From positions 1-64,000 of the forward strand of contig NZ_FNOH01000015.1 of NCBI RefSeq assembly GCF_900106535.1: 64,000 nucleotides of DNA, given 5' to 3'. The position numbers were made by a program, and so were the translations under genes. The notes under the pieces were generated by a model that worked only from the letters and a program-made list of their open reading frames with translations, was not told the origin of the DNA and ran no database searches. This stretch comes from Myxococcus xanthus (lineage in GTDB: Bacteria > Myxococcota > Myxococcia > Myxococcales > Myxococcaceae). Below, piece after piece: positions 1-11,061 of the stretch (position 1 is the first letter of the stretch; each line of letters starts with the position of its first letter).

Positions 1-3000
1 TTCCGTGAGTTGCTAGCGCAGGTGCGTGAAGTGACGCTGGGTGCGTACGCGCACCAGGAAGTGCCCTTCGAGCGGTTGGTGGAGGAGCTGCAGCCAGAGC
101 GGGACTTGAGCCGCAGTCCGCTGTTCCAGGTGATGTTGGTGCTGCAGAACGCGCCGGGAGGAGCGGTGAGCCTGCCGGGGCTGCAACTGGAGGCGGCGGA
201 GTCGTCTGCGAAGACGTCGAAGTTCGATTTGACGCTCGGCTTGAGTGAGACGGATGAGGGCCTTTCTGGAGGCCTCGAGTTCAACAGCGACCTGTTTGAA
301 GCCGAGACGATGGCGCGGCTGCTGGAGCATCTGCGGGTGTTGTTGGATGCAGCCGTCACTCGGCCTGAGACGCGGCTGGCCGAACTGCCGCTGATGGGCA
401 GTGAAGAGCAGCAGCGGTTGATGAAGGCGTGGAGCGGGGCGACTGCGCATTACCCACGAGAAGCGTCGTTGGCGCAGTTGTTCGACGCACAGGCGCAGCG
501 GACGCCGGACGCGGTGGCGGTCGAGTATGAGGATCGGCGGCTGACGTACGCGGAGCTGAACCGACGTGGCAACCAGCTGGCACACCACCTGAGAAGCATG
601 GGGGTGGGGCCCGAGGTGCGGGTGGGCTTGTGCGTGGAGCGCTCGCTGGAGCTGGTGGTGAGCGTGCTGGGCATCCTGAAGGCGGGAGGCGTGTACGTCC
701 CGCTGGATGCCAGCTACCCGCTGGAGCGCCTGGCATGGATGAAGCAAGAAGCAGGCGTCACGCTGCTGGTGGGGCAGCAGAAGCTGCTCGAGTCCATGGG
801 GCTCAATGACACCGAGTCCAGGGTGTGCGTGGACACGGAGTGGGAGACGCGGATTGCCCATCAGCTGCAAACCACGCCCAGCGCCAACGTGGGCGGTGGC
901 AACCTGGCGTATGTGATGTTCACGTCGGGAAGTACTGGTAATCCGAAGGGTGTGGGCGTGCCCCACCGAGCAGTGTCTCGCTTGGTGCTGGGAACGGACT
1001 TCGCGCACTTCGGGCCGGAGGAGGTGTGGCTGCAATTGGCGCCCATCTCCTTCGATGCATCGACGCTGGAAGTGTGGGGCGCGCTCCTGCACGGAGCGAA
1101 GCTGGTGGTGTACCCGGCGGGGACGCCGTCGCTGGAGGAGCTGGGCCGGAAGCTGGAGTCGTCAGGCGTGACGTCGCTGTGGCTGACGGCGGCGCTCTTC
1201 GAGCAGATGCAGGCGCGGCAGCCGAAGGCGCTGGCCAGTGTCCGCCAGTTGCTGGCGGGTGGCGACGCCTTGCCGGTGTTGCGGGTGAAGGAGCGGTTGG
1301 CAGCGGGCGGTGTGCTCATCAACGGGTATGGCCCGACGGAGAACACGACATTCTCCAGCACGTACCGGATGGAGAGGCCGGAAGAAGTAGGTGCCTCGGT
1401 GTCCATCGGCCGACCGGTGAAGAACACGGTGGCTTACGTGCTGGACATGGGGATGCGGCCGGTGCCGGTGGGGGTGCCGGGTGAGCTGTACGTGGGTGGA
1501 GACGGGCTGGCAGTGGGGTACGTGGGGCGTCCAGAGCTGACGGCGGAGCGCTTCGTACCGAATCCGTACGGCGAAGGAGAGCGGCTGTACCGCACGGGGG
1601 ACGTGGTGCGGTGGCTGAGCAACGGGACGTTGGAGTTCCTGGGCCGAGCGGACACGCAGGTGAAGGTGCGGGGTTACCGCATCGAGCTGGGTGAAGTGGA
1701 AGCGGCGCTGGCCCAGCACAGTGGTGTCAGCGAAGCCGTGGTGGTGGCGCGGGAGGATGGAGGCGAAGGCAAGCGACTGGTGGCGTATGTGACAGCGCGC
1801 ACGGGTACGAGCCTGGAGTCCAGCGCGCTGAGAAGCCACATGAAGCAGCGGCTACCGGAGTACATGGTGCCGTCGGCGTACGTGGTGCTGGAGTCGCTGC
1901 CACTGACGCCGAACGGCAAGGTGGACCGCAAGGCGCTGCCCGCCCCGGATGCCCAGGGGCCGAAGACGGCGCACTTCAAGGCGCCTCGCACGGCGACTGA
2001 GGAGAAGCTGGCATCCATCTTCGCCGAGGTGCTGAACGTCGAGCGCGTCAGCGTCGACGAAGACTTCTTCGAGCTGGGTGGCCACTCGCTGCTGGCAACG
2101 CAGTTGGTGTCACGCGTACGTGAGGCCTTCCGGGTTGAACTGCCACTCCGGACAGTCTTCGAGTCTCGGTCTGTTGAGACACTGGCGAGGTGGCTGGACA
2201 GTGCCTCGGGAGTCGCTGCTGGGCTGAGAGCCCCTCCGCTGGTTCGAGCTTCACGCGATGGCGCGCTTCCTCTGTCATTCGCGCAGCAACGGCTGTGGTT
2301 CCTCCACCAGCTTGACCCCGACAGTGCCTTCTACAACGTGCCCGTGGCGGTGAAGCTCTCGGGGGCCCTTGATGTTGCGGCGCTGGAGCGGAGCTTCCAT
2401 TCACTGGTTCTCCGTCATGAGGCGCTGCGCACGACCTTCCGTTCCGAGGCAGGCGTTCCCACTCAGGTCATCTCTCCCGCGGGAAGGGGCGCGTTGGAGT
2501 TTGTGGACCTGAGTGCACTCCAGGGCTCGGAGAAGACCCTGGAGGTCCAGCGTCGAACGGAACTTCAAACCCTTCGTCCGTTCAATCTGGAGACGGGCCC
2601 GTTGCTGAGGGCGACGTTGCTGAAGGAGGGGGAAGAAGCGCACGTGCTGGTGCTGGTGATGCACCACATCGTGTCGGACGGCTGGTCGATGGGCGTGCTG
2701 GTGAGGGAGTTGGTGGCGCTGTACGAGGCGTACTCGCAGGGGCGCGAGTCACCGCTGGCGGAGCTGGAGGTGCAGTACGCGGACTACGCGGTGTGGCAGC
2801 GAGGGTGGCTGAAGGGTGAGGTGCTGGAAGAGCAGCTGGGGTACTGGAGGAAGCAGCTAGCGGGTGCGCCAGCGGCACTGGAGTTGCCGACGGACAAGGC
2901 GAGGCCGGCGGTCCAGACGTACCGAGGGGACACGCGAGGGCTGGAGTGGCCGAAGGAGCTGTGGGAGGGAGTGAAGGGGCTGGGGCAGCGGGAGAACGCG

Positions 3001-5127
3001 ACGCCCTTCATGGTGCTGCTGGCAGCCTTCCAGGTGGTGCTGTCGCGCTATGCGCGCCAGGACGACGTCTCTGTGGGCTCTCCCATCGCCAATCGCACAC
3101 GAGCCGAGACGGAGGAGTTGATTGGCTTCTTCGTGAACTCGCTCGTGCTACGGACACGGCTGGATGGCAATCCCAGCTTCCGTGAGTTGCTGGCGCAGGT
3201 GCGCGAAGTGACGCTGGGTGCGTACGCGCACCAGGAAGTGCCTTTCGAGAGGCTGGTGGAGGAGCTGCAGCCCGAGCGGGACCTGAGCCGCAGCCCGCTG
3301 TTCCAGGTGATGTTGGTGCTGCAGAACACTCCGGGAGGCGCGGTAAGCCTGCCGGGGCTGAAGCTGGAGGCAGCGGAGTCGACGGGGAAGACGTCGAAGT
3401 TCGACTTGACGCTCGGCTTGGGGGCGTCGAGCACAGACGGACTGACGGGGGCGTTGGAGTTCAACAGCGACCTGTTCGAAGCCGAGACGATGGAGCGGCT
3501 GCTAGGGCATCTGAGGGTGCTGTTGGAGGCCGCCGTCGCCGCGCCGGAGACGCGGCTGGCCGAGCTGCCGCTGATGGGCAGTGAGGAGCGGCAGCGACTG
3601 GTGAAGGAGTGGAGCGGGACGGCTTCCACGTACCCACGCGATGCCAGCCTGAGTGTCCTCTTCGAGCAGCAGGCACAGCGGACGCCGGACGCAGTGGCGG
3701 TGGAGTACGAGGACCAGCGACTGACGTACGCGGAGTTGAACCGGCGTGCGAACCAGCTGGCGCACCACCTGAGGAGAATGGGCGTTGGGCCGGAGGTGCG
3801 GGTGGGGCTGTGCGTGGAGCGCTCACTGGAGCTGGTGGTGAGCGTGCTGGGCATCCTGAAGGCGGGAGGCGTATACGTGCCGCTGGATGCCAGCTACCCG
3901 CTAGAGCGTCTGGCGTGGATGAAGCAAGAGGCGGGCGTCGCGGTGCTGGTGGCGCAAGAGAAGCTCGCGGACGAGGTAGCCACGGGTAGCGAGCTGGTGG
4001 TGTGCGTGGACACGGAGTGGGACACGCAGATTGCCCATCATCCGCAAACCACGCCGAGTGCCAACGTGGGCGGCGGAAACCTGGCGTACGTGATGTTCAC
4101 GTCAGGGAGCACGGGGAAGCCGAAGGGCGTGGGCGTACCGCATCGTGCGGTGTCTCGCTTGGTGCTGGGGACGGACTTCGCGCACTTCGGGCCCGAAGAG
4201 GTGTGGCTGCAACTGGCGCCCATCTCCTTCGACGCATCGACGCTGGAAGTGTGGGGCGCACTGCTGCACGGCTCGCGGTTGGTGGTGTACCCGGCGGGGA
4301 CGCCGTCGCTGGAGGAGCTGGGCCGGAATCTGGAATCGTCAGGCGTGACGTCGCTGTGGCTGACAGCGGCGCTCTTCGAGCAGATGCAGGCGAGGCAGCC
4401 GAAGGCGCTGGCCAGTGTCCGCCAGCTGCTGGCGGGTGGCGACGCGCTGCCTGTGTCCCGCGTGAAGGAGCGGTTGGCAGCGGGCGGTGTGCTCATCAAT
4501 GGGTATGGCCCGACGGAGAACACAACGTTCTCCAGCACGTACCGGATGGAGAGTCCGGAAGAAGTAGGTGCCTCGGTGTCCATTGGCCGGCCGGTGAAGA
4601 ACACGGTGGTCTACGTGCTGGACGCGGGGATGCGCCCGGTGCCGGTGGGCGTGCCGGGTGAGCTGTACGTGGGCGGAGACGGCCTGGCTATGGGGTACGT
4701 GGGGCGCCCGGAGCTGACGGCGGAACGCTTCGTACCGAATCCGTACGGCGACGGAGAGCGGCTGTACCGCACGGGGGACGTGGTGCGGTGGTTGAGGAAC
4801 GGGACGCTGGAGTTCCTGGGCCGAGCGGACACGCAGGTGAAGGTGCGTGGCTATCGCATCGAGCTGGGTGATGTGGAAGCGGCGCTGGCCCAGCACAGTG
4901 GCGTCAGCGAAGCCGTGGTGGTGGCGCGGGAGGATGGAGGCGAAGGCAAGCGTTTGGTGGCCTATGTGACGGCGCAGGAAGGGGCCACACTGGACGCGGG
5001 TGCACTGCGAAGCCACATGAAGCAGCGGCTACCGGAGTACATGGTGCCGTCGGCGTATGTGGTGCTGGAGGCGCTGCCGCTGACGCCGAACGGAAAGGTG
5101 GACCGCAAGGCACTGCCCGCGCCGGAC
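1..5127 (+). repeat. Tandem near-identical NRPS module copies, period about 3177 bp
   Basis: Bases 1 to about 1950 (end of C, all of A1) match 3178 to about 5127 (end of C2, all of A2) almost base for base. The offset is 3177-3180 bp, one C-A-PCP module. Protein similarity continues through the carrier domain but weakens after the conserved [10 protein letters not shown] motif. The main internal mismatch is a short patch between the start of A and the SGSTG loop (about 763-835 against 3943-4012). The third module (about 6340-8300) is clearly more diverged. This fits recent duplication or gene conversion. Confidence 0.9.
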
Positions 5128-8100
5128 ACAGCGGGCACGGCGAGCGAGAAATATGTGGCGCCTCGAACAGCGACCGAAAAGACGTTGGCCGCAATCTTCG
5201 TCGACGTCCTGAAGGTCGAGCGGGTCGGGCTCGACGGAGACTTCTTCGAACTGGGCGGACACTCTTTGCTGGCAACGCAGTTGGTGTCGCGTGTGCGGGA
5301 GGAGCTCCAAGCAGAGCTCCCCCTTCGAGACATCTTCGAGTGTCCCACGGTGGAGAAGCTCGCCCAGCGGCTGGACCACACTTCGAAAACAGATGGCGGC
5401 GCGCAGCCACCACCGTTGGTACGGGTTTCTCGCGACAGGGCGCTTCCCCTGTCATTCGCCCAGCAGCGCTTGTGGTTCCTCGCGCAGTTGGAGCCTGACA
5501 GCACCGTCTACAACGTCCCGGCGTCGGTGCGGTTGTCGGGCGCCTTGAACGTTCCCGCGCTGAAGCAGAGCTTCGACGCACTGGTCCATCGTCACGAGGC
5601 GCTGCGCACCACGTTCCGGACCGAGGGCGGTTCGCCGGTACAGGTCATCGACCCACGGGGCGGCGCGCGGCTCGACATCGTGGACCTGCGCTCACTGCCA
5701 GCCGCGCAGAGGGAAGAGGAGGCGCAGCGGATCGCGCAAGAGGCGTCACAGCGCCCGTTCGACCTGGAAAGCGGTCCGCTGCTGCGACTCGCCTTGCTCG
5801 CGCTGTCGGAGCAGGACCATGTGTTGGTGCTGGTGATGCACCACATCGTCTCGGACGGTTGGTCCATGGGGCTCCTGGTTCGCGAGCTGACCGAGTTCTA
5901 TGCGTCCTTCTCCCAGGGACAGCCGTCGCACCTGCCGGAGCTGCCGCTTCAGTACGCGGACTACGCGGTCTGGCAGCGCGAGTGGCTCCAGGGGGACGTC
6001 CTGGACGCGCAGCTCGGCTACTGGAAGCAACGCCTGGACGGCGCGCCCCGGTTGCTGGAGCTGCCCACGGACAGGCCGCGTCCGGCGGTCCAGTCCCTGG
6101 AAGGGGCGTACGTGCCCTTCTCGTTGGGCCGTGAGCTGTCCGAGGCGGTGCATGCACTCGCCCGCCGTGAAGGCGTCACGCCGTTCATGGTGCTGCTGGC
6201 GGCGTTCCAGGCCGTGCTGGCGCGTTACTCAGGGCAGGACGACGTGAGCGTCGGTTCGCCCATCGCCGGACGCACTCGCGCGGAGACGGAGGGGCTCATC
6301 GGCTTCTTCGTGAACACGCTGGTGCTCAGAACCCGGCTGGAGGGGAGCCCGTCCTTCCGTGAGCTGCTGGCTCGGGTCCGGGAGGTCACGCTTGGCGCCT
6401 ACGCGCACCAGGACGTGCCTTTCGAAAAGCTCGTCGAGGCGCTGCGTCCGGAGCGCAGCCTCAGTCATTCGCCGCTGTTCCAGGTCATGCTCACCTTCGA
6501 CAGCACGCCAGATGCTGGAGGCGACGCACAGGCCGGCATGGGGATGAAGCACGTCGCCGTGGAGCATCGGGTGTCGCGGTTCGACCTCTCGCTCGGCTTC
6601 GTGGAAGGCAAGGACGGCTTCTCCGGTGGACTGGAGTACAGCACCGTCCTCTTCGAGCCCGAGACTGCAGCACGACTTCTGGCCCACCTGAAGACGCTTC
6701 TTGAAGGTGCCGTGACGGAGCCGGACCGGTCCGTGTTCGCGCTGCCCTTGCTGGACGCGGATGAACAGCGGCGGTTGCTGGTGGAGTGGAATGACACCGG
6801 CTCCGGCGACGTCGCGGAGACGAGCATCCACGCCTTGGTCGAACGGCAGGCGGCGGCCACTCCCGACGCCGTGGCGGTGGTGGCTGGTGAAGAAGTGCTC
6901 ACGTACCGCGAGCTCATGCAGCGGTCGGACCGGCTGGCGCGGAAGCTCCGCACTCTGGGCGTCGGGCCGGAGGTCCGCGTGGGCCTCTGTGCGGAGCGCA
7001 ATTCGGACCTGCTGATCGCGGTGCTCGGCATCCTCAAGGCGGGTGGCGCGTACGTCCCGTTGGACCCGGCATACCCGAGCCAGCGGCTGGCCTTCATGAT
7101 CGAGGACTCCCAGCCTCGCGTCCTGGTGGGCCAGCGCGCGCTGCTCGACGCGCTACCTCACGGGGACGTGGCACGGTTGGCGCTCGACGATGCGAATGGG
7201 CTCGTGGCGGAAGCCGAGGCGGCGCCGGTGCTCAGGTCCGCTCCGGACCATCTGGCCTACGTGCTGTTCACGTCGGGCAGCACGGGCCGGCCGAAGGGCG
7301 TGGCCCTGGCGCATCGCAGCGCTGTGGCCTTCCTGCGCTGGACGACGCGGGCCTTCTCGTCGGACGAACTGGCGGGGGTCCTCGCCTCCACGTCGCTCAA
7401 CTTCGACCTGTCCGTGTTCGAGATGTTCGCGCCGCTCATCCGTGGCGGGTCCGTGGTCATCGCTAGTAATGCCTTGGAGTTGCCGTCGCTCCCGGGGGCA
7501 CGGCGGGTGACGCTCATCAACACGGTGCCCTCCGCGATGGCGGAGTTGGTGCGTGCCCAAACCGTGCCGGACTCGGTGCGCACGGTGAACCTGGCGGGAG
7601 AACCGCTGGCCCAATCCCTGGTGGAATCCATCCACCAGTCCGCACCCGGTGTGCAGCGCGTGCTCAACCTCTACGGCCCCACCGAGGACACGACGTACTC
7701 GACCTGGACCGTGGCCCCTCGCGGCGCCACGCGGGAGCCCACCGTGGGGCGGCCGATTGAGGGGACTCGTGCGTACGTGCTGGATGCGCTCGGTCAACCC
7801 GTGCCTCAGGGCGTGGCGGGCGAGCTGTACCTGGGCGGGGCTGGGCTTGCCCGAGGGTATGTCGACCGGCCCGAGTTGACCGCCGAGCGCTTCGTTCCCG
7901 ACGCGTTCAGTCCGCAGCCCGGAGCGCGGCTGTACCGCACCGGAGATAGCGCGCGGTGGTTGCCGGATGGCGTGCTGCAGTACCTGGGCCGAATCGACCA
8001 GCAGGTGAAGGTGCGTGGCTTCCGCATCGAGCTGGGCGAAATCGAGGCGGTGTTGCGAAGGCATCCAGACGTGCGCGAGGCCGTGGTGGTTGTGCGCGAC

Positions 8101-9357
8101 GACGGGAGCGAAGGTCGGCGGCTGGTGGCGTACATCGTGCCGCAGTCGGACAGGGTGCCCGATGCCACGGCGCTCCGGCGCTTCGTGAAGGAAGGGCTGC
8201 CGGACTTCATGGTGCCCTCGGTGGTGATGGTGCTGGCCTCGCTGCCGCTGACGCCCAACGGCAAGGTGGACCGCAAGGCGCTCCCGGCGCCGGACGCACT
8301 CCGTCCGGAGTCGACGCGGGCCTATGTGGCGCCTCGGGATGCGCTGGAGCTCCAGCTCACGCGCATCTGGGAGGAGTTGCTGGGCACCGGCCCCATTGGC
8401 ATCCACTCCGATTTCTTCGAGCTGGGAGGGCACTCACTCCTGGCCATGCGGATGGTGTCGCTCATCCGCGAGCGCCTGGGACGCAGCCTGCCCGTGGTTT
8501 CACTGTTCCAGGCGGGGACGCTGGCGGAGCTGGCCTCTCGGCTCCGGCACGCACCCGGACACGTGTCCTCGCTGGTGCCCATCCAGAGTGGTGGTTCGCA
8601 GCGGCCCGTCTTCTGCGTCCACCCTGTCAGCGGCAACGTCCTGCCGTATTTGGAACTGTCGCGGCGCCTGGGGCCGGACCAACCGTTCTACGCGTTCCAG
8701 GCCCCGGGCCTCGAAGGCGAGCGGGCTCCGCTGGGGACCGTGGAGGCGATGGCCTCCACCTATGTGGAGGCCATGCGCGGCGTCCAGGCCAGCGGGCCAT
8801 ACCGGCTGGCGGGGTGGTCCTTGGGAGGTGTGGTGGCCTTCGAAATGGCGCGGCAGTTGGAGCAGCAGGGGGAGCAGGTGGAGCAGCTGACGCTCATCGA
8901 CGCCTACGCCTTCGATCAGCGGCCAGTGGAACCCGTGGGCGCGGAGTGGATTGCCGCCCGGTTCGTGGAGTTCACGGGTCAGCTCCTGGGCCTGCCCCTC
9001 TCGGAGTTGATCGCGGATGCGCATCCCGCGGACGAGGCTTCGCTGCTGGACCGCCTGTTGGAGCTGGGGCGGCGCACCGGCGTTCTGGCTCAGGGCGTTG
9101 GATCCGAACAACTCCACGCGCTGTACCGTGTTTACGAGAGCAACCTCCGCGCCCTCTGGGATTATCAACCCGGACGATACGGTGGCCGCGTCACTCTGCT
9201 GCGCGCGAGCGAGACGCGCGTACCCACGGGCACGGATGGCGGCTGGGGTGCGCTGGCGGCAGGAGGGGTGGAGGTGCACGAACTCTCCGGTGATCACCAC
9301 TCCATCCTCAGGGCACCAGCGGTTGACGTGATCGCGGAGACGATGGCGCTGAGCTAG
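1..9357 (+). CDS. Non-ribosomal peptide synthetase, terminal modules with thioesterase (5' end outside window)
   Basis: The reading frame is open from base 1, so the gene starts upstream and only its last 3118 codons are seen. Domain order, counting codons from base 1: end of a condensation domain (1-135); adenylation A1 (about 140-650); carrier PCP1 (GGHS serine near 696); condensation C2 (HHIVSDG near 888); A2 (about 1198-1710); PCP2 (serine near 1755); C3 (HHIVSDG near 1947); A3 (about 2255-2765); PCP3 (serine near 2812); type I thioesterase (GWSLGG, Ser near 2940; His near 3100). Aligning the A4-A5 regions to GrsA by eye gives the code DALWLGGTFK for A1 and A2, which is valine-like, and DLFNNALTYK for A3, which is alanine-like as I remember. 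No epimerase or methyltransferase domain is visible. The thioesterase implies this protein ends the assembly line and releases the peptide by hydrolysis or cyclisation. The product is unknown. It converges on the next gene. Confidence 0.97.
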   Translation, partial: FRELLAQVREVTLGAYAHQEVPFERLVEELQPERDLSRSPLFQVMLVLQNAPGGAVSLPGLQLEAAESSAKTSKFDLTLGLSETDEGLSGGLEFNSDLFEAETMARLLEHLRVLLDAAVTRPETRLAELPLMGSEEQQRLMKAWSGATAHYPREASLAQLFDAQAQRTPDAVAVEYEDRRLTYAELNRRGNQLAHHLRSMGVGPEVRVGLCVERSLELVVSVLGILKAGGVYVPLDASYPLERLAWMKQEAGVTLLVGQQKLLESMGLNDTESRVCVDTEWETRIAHQLQTTPSANVGGGNLAYVMFTSGSTGNPKGVGVPHRAVSRLVLGTDFAHFGPEEVWLQLAPISFDASTLEVWGALLHGAKLVVYPAGTPSLEELGRKLESSGVTSLWLTAALFEQMQARQPKALASVRQLLAGGDALPVLRVKERLAAGGVLINGYGPTENTTFSSTYRMERPEEVGASVSIGRPVKNTVAYVLDMGMRPVPVGVPGELYVGGDGLAVGYVGRPELTAERFVPNPYGEGERLYRTGDVVRWLSNGTLEFLGRADTQVKVRGYRIELGEVEAALAQHSGVSEAVVVAREDGGEGKRLVAYVTARTGTSLESSALRSHMKQRLPEYMVPSAYVVLESLPLTPNGKVDRKALPAPDAQGPKTAHFKAPRTATEEKLASIFAEVLNVERVSVDEDFFELGGHSLLATQLVSRVREAFRVELPLRTVFESRSVETLARWLDSASGVAAGLRAPPLVRASRDGALPLSFAQQRLWFLHQLDPDSAFYNVPVAVKLSGALDVAALERSFHSLVLRHEALRTTFRSEAGVPTQVISPAGRGALEFVDLSALQGSEKTLEVQRRTELQTLRPFNLETGPLLRATLLKEGEEAHVLVLVMHHIVSDGWSMGVLVRELVALYEAYSQGRESPLAELEVQYADYAVWQRGWLKGEVLEEQLGYWRKQLAGAPAALELPTDKARPAVQTYRGDTRGLEWPKELWEGVKGLGQRENATPFMVLLAAFQVVLSRYARQDDVSVGSPIANRTRAETEELIGFFVNSLVLRTRLDGNPSFRELLAQVREVTLGAYAHQEVPFERLVEELQPERDLSRSPLFQVMLVLQNTPGGAVSLPGLKLEAAESTGKTSKFDLTLGLGASSTDGLTGALEFNSDLFEAETMERLLGHLRVLLEAAVAAPETRLAELPLMGSEERQRLVKEWSGTASTYPRDASLSVLFEQQAQRTPDAVAVEYEDQRLTYAELNRRANQLAHHLRRMGVGPEVRVGLCVERSLELVVSVLGILKAGGVYVPLDASYPLERLAWMKQEAGVAVLVAQEKLADEVATGSELVVCVDTEWDTQIAHHPQTTPSANVGGGNLAYVMFTSGSTGKPKGVGVPHRAVSRLVLGTDFAHFGPEEVWLQLAPISFDASTLEVWGALLHGSRLVVYPAGTPSLEELGRNLESSGVTSLWLTAALFEQMQARQPKALASVRQLLAGGDALPVSRVKERLAAGGVLINGYGPTENTTFSSTYRMESPEEVGASVSIGRPVKNTVVYVLDAGMRPVPVGVPGELYVGGDGLAMGYVGRPELTAERFVPNPYGDGERLYRTGDVVRWLRNGTLEFLGRADTQVKVRGYRIELGDVEAALAQHSGVSEAVVVAREDGGEGKRLVAYVTAQEGATLDAGALRSHMKQRLPEYMVPSAYVVLEALPLTPNGKVDRKALPAPDTAGTASEKYVAPRTATEKTLAAIFVDVLKVERVGLDGDFFELGGHSLLATQLVSRVREELQAELPLRDIFECPTVEKLAQRLDHTSKTDGGAQPPPLVRVSRDRALPLSFAQQRLWFLAQLEPDSTVYNVPASVRLSGALNVPALKQSFDALVHRHEALRTTFRTEGGSPVQVIDPRGGARLDIVDLRSLPAAQREEEAQRIAQEASQRPFDLESGPLLRLALLALSEQDHVLVLVMHHIVSDGWSMGLLVRELTEFYASFSQGQPSHLPELPLQYADYAVWQREWLQGDVLDAQLGYWKQRLDGAPRLLELPTDRPRPAVQSLEGAYVPFSLGRELSEAVHALARREGVTPFMVLLAAFQAVLARYSGQDDVSVGSPIAGRTRAETEGLIGFFVNTLVLRTRLEGSPSFRELLARVREVTLGAYAHQDVPFEKLVEALRPERSLSHSPLFQVMLTFDSTPDAGGDAQAGMGMKHVAVEHRVSRFDLSLGFVEGKDGFSGGLEYSTVLFEPETAARLLAHLKTLLEGAVTEPDRSVFALPLLDADEQRRLLVEWNDTGSGDVAETSIHALVERQAAATPDAVAVVAGEEVLTYRELMQRSDRLARKLRTLGVGPEVRVGLCAERNSDLLIAVLGILKAGGAYVPLDPAYPSQRLAFMIEDSQPRVLVGQRALLDALPHGDVARLALDDANGLVAEAEAAPVLRSAPDHLAYVLFTSGSTGRPKGVALAHRSAVAFLRWTTRAFSSDELAGVLASTSLNFDLSVFEMFAPLIRGGSVVIASNALELPSLPGARRVTLINTVPSAMAELVRAQTVPDSVRTVNLAGEPLAQSLVESIHQSAPGVQRVLNLYGPTEDTTYSTWTVAPRGATREPTVGRPIEGTRAYVLDALGQPVPQGVAGELYLGGAGLARGYVDRPELTAERFVPDAFSPQPGARLYRTGDSARWLPDGVLQYLGRIDQQVKVRGFRIELGEIEAVLRRHPDVREAVVVVRDDGSEGRRLVAYIVPQSDRVPDATALRRFVKEGLPDFMVPSVVMVLASLPLTPNGKVDRKALPAPDALRPESTRAYVAPRDALELQLTRIWEELLGTGPIGIHSDFFELGGHSLLAMRMVSLIRERLGRSLPVVSLFQAGTLAELASRLRHAPGHVSSLVPIQSGGSQRPVFCVHPVSGNVLPYLELSRRLGPDQPFYAFQAPGLEGERAPLGTVEAMASTYVEAMRGVQASGPYRLAGWSLGGVVAFEMARQLEQQGEQVEQLTLIDAYAFDQRPVEPVGAEWIAARFVEFTGQLLGLPLSELIADAHPADEASLLDRLLELGRRTGVLAQGVGSEQLHALYRVYESNLRALWDYQPGRYGGRVTLLRASETRVPTGTDGGWGALAAGGVEVHELSGDHHSILRAPAVDVIAETMALS

Positions 9358-9386
9358 ACGGAGCCGAACGCCATCTCCGGGCGGGC

Positions 9387-10829
9387 TCAGGGTTTCGTCT
9401 GAGTGCACTCGTTGGCGGGACGGAAGGGCAGGGCGTAGAGCTCGCGCCCGCTGGCTTCGTCCTCGGCGGTGAAGAACACGTCCCAGCCGGAGCGGATGAA
9501 GGCGCGTGGGGCTCGCGCGGTCCCCGCGTCGAGCTTCCGGGTGCTGGACACAGTGCCGTTGCTCACCCAGGGCTCCGCGCCATGCCCCGTCGTCGCGCCG
9601 AAGAAGAGCCAGCCCTGGATGGCAGTCACCTCGGTGGGGGATGCGCCCTCCGTCCCGGGCACCAGGTCCGCGAAGAGCTTCGTTCCTTTCGACGTGCCAT
9701 CGCTCACCCACAGCTCGCGGCCGTGCTGGCCGTCATCCGCCGCGAAGTAGAGGTGATCTCCAAGCACGGCCAGGAACGCCGGCGCCGAGCCCTCCGCTCC
9801 GGGCCGGATGTCCTTCACCCGCCGCGTGCCGGACACCGTGCCGTCGCTGACCCACAGTTCCTCGCCCTCCGGCGCGTCCGAGCCCGCACTGAAATAGAGC
9901 CGGCCCTGGAACGGCACCAGGTCGTGCGGGTACCGGCCCGGAAAGAAGCGCAGGCGACGTGTGCCCGCCGCCGTGCCGTCCGTGACGTAGAGCGTGGCCT
10001 CGCCTTCGTCGGGGTCCACGAGGAAGAAGAGCCTTCCGCCCACGGACTTCATGCGGAAGATGACCGTGTCCTCGAAGACCTTGAGGAGGGGCGTGAAGGC
10101 CGCGCCGCCTTCGCTTCGCACGAGCCAGTTCTCTTCGCCCACGCTGATGACGAAGTAGAGCGAGCCGTCGTGAACGGTGAAGCGACGAGGGAAGGAACTG
10201 TCCTCGCCTGGGACGAGGTCCGCGACCTCATGGGTGCCCGCGTCCGTGCCATCGCTGGTCCACAGCTCGTTGCCGTGCGCGCCACCCGGCGCGGCGGCGG
10301 AGAAGTAGAGCCGGCCCTTGTACGCGACCAGCGTCTGTCCCTCTCCCTGGCCGGCGCCAATGGGAAGCACGCGCTTCACCAGGGACGTACCTTCGGACGT
10401 GCCGTCGCTGGTCCACAGGGCGCGGCCATTCACCCCATCGTCCGCGATGAAGAAGAGCCGGTCTCCCACGCGTGTGAGGTCGGTGGGGTTGGAGCCCTCC
10501 GGTCCCGGCGCGATGTCCCGGAGCAGCCGGGTTCCTTCGCCCTGCGTGCCGCTGCTCGTCCACAGCTCGGCGCCGTGTTGACCGTCATCCGCGGTGAAGA
10601 AGAGCAAGCCATCCCCGTGGAGGCCTTCCTGGATGGCTGCCTCCTGGGGGCCGGGGTGGATGTCCGCGAGCCTGCGCACGCTGGTCCCACAGGGCTCCCA
10701 CATTCGGTGGTCCGCGGGCCGCCGCGCGGGCGCTTCATTAGATGACGGAAGCGAGTCGTCCACCGGTGGCGGCTCACAGGCAGCCAGAAGGGTCAACAGC
10801 ACCGGGGTCGCACGCCAGGACTTCGTCAT
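9387..10829 (-). CDS. ELWxxDGT-repeat lipoprotein, probable beta-propeller
   Basis: The product is 480 residues. The chosen ATG follows a GGAG ribosome site 7 bases upstream and begins a lipoprotein signal peptide ending in LLAAC (Cys about residue 19); longer starts would bury this signal. The mature part has about nine repeats of roughly 47 residues, each with motifs such as ELWTSDGT or ELWVSDGT, then GTR, then a beta-strand ending LYFSA or LFFIADDG. This pattern is typical of the ELWxxDGT repeat family in myxobacterial and bacteroidete secreted proteins, which is thought to form a beta-propeller. I see no catalytic motif. It probably sits in the outer or inner membrane facing the periplasm or surface, perhaps as a binding or adhesion module. 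It converges with the NRPS gene, with only 29 bases between the stops, and is divergent from the next lipoprotein gene. Confidence 0.9.
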   Translation of the reverse strand: MTKSWRATPVLLTLLAACEPPPVDDSLPSSNEAPARRPADHRMWEPCGTSVRRLADIHPGPQEAAIQEGLHGDGLLFFTADDGQHGAELWTSSGTQGEGTRLLRDIAPGPEGSNPTDLTRVGDRLFFIADDGVNGRALWTSDGTSEGTSLVKRVLPIGAGQGEGQTLVAYKGRLYFSAAAPGGAHGNELWTSDGTDAGTHEVADLVPGEDSSFPRRFTVHDGSLYFVISVGEENWLVRSEGGAAFTPLLKVFEDTVIFRMKSVGGRLFFLVDPDEGEATLYVTDGTAAGTRRLRFFPGRYPHDLVPFQGRLYFSAGSDAPEGEELWVSDGTVSGTRRVKDIRPGAEGSAPAFLAVLGDHLYFAADDGQHGRELWVSDGTSKGTKLFADLVPGTEGASPTEVTAIQGWLFFGATTGHGAEPWVSNGTVSSTRKLDAGTARAPRAFIRSGWDVFFTAEDEASGRELYALPFRPANECTQTKP

Positions 10830-11061
10830 CAGCAGCTCCGTGAGGTCGAGAGCATCTTGGAGCGTCAATCTGTGGATGGTGGGGGCTTGCCCCACCTGCC
10901 CATGGGTCCTGAACGCCGTTTGTAACGTGACGCTTCACACCGACTCACCGTGTGACGCCTGTCTGTTTCACTTTCTAAGAATAAGTTGAAACAATTGAAA
11001 AACAGGACACGCTCCTGGTACTTCGAGTGCACCTCCCCGCGGTACCGGAAAGGTGCACTGT

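Noticed and set aside
1-5290. Tandem repeats considered as possible CRISPR or transposon repeats
   Set aside because: The period is exactly one NRPS module and in frame; no spacers, inverted ends or transposase.
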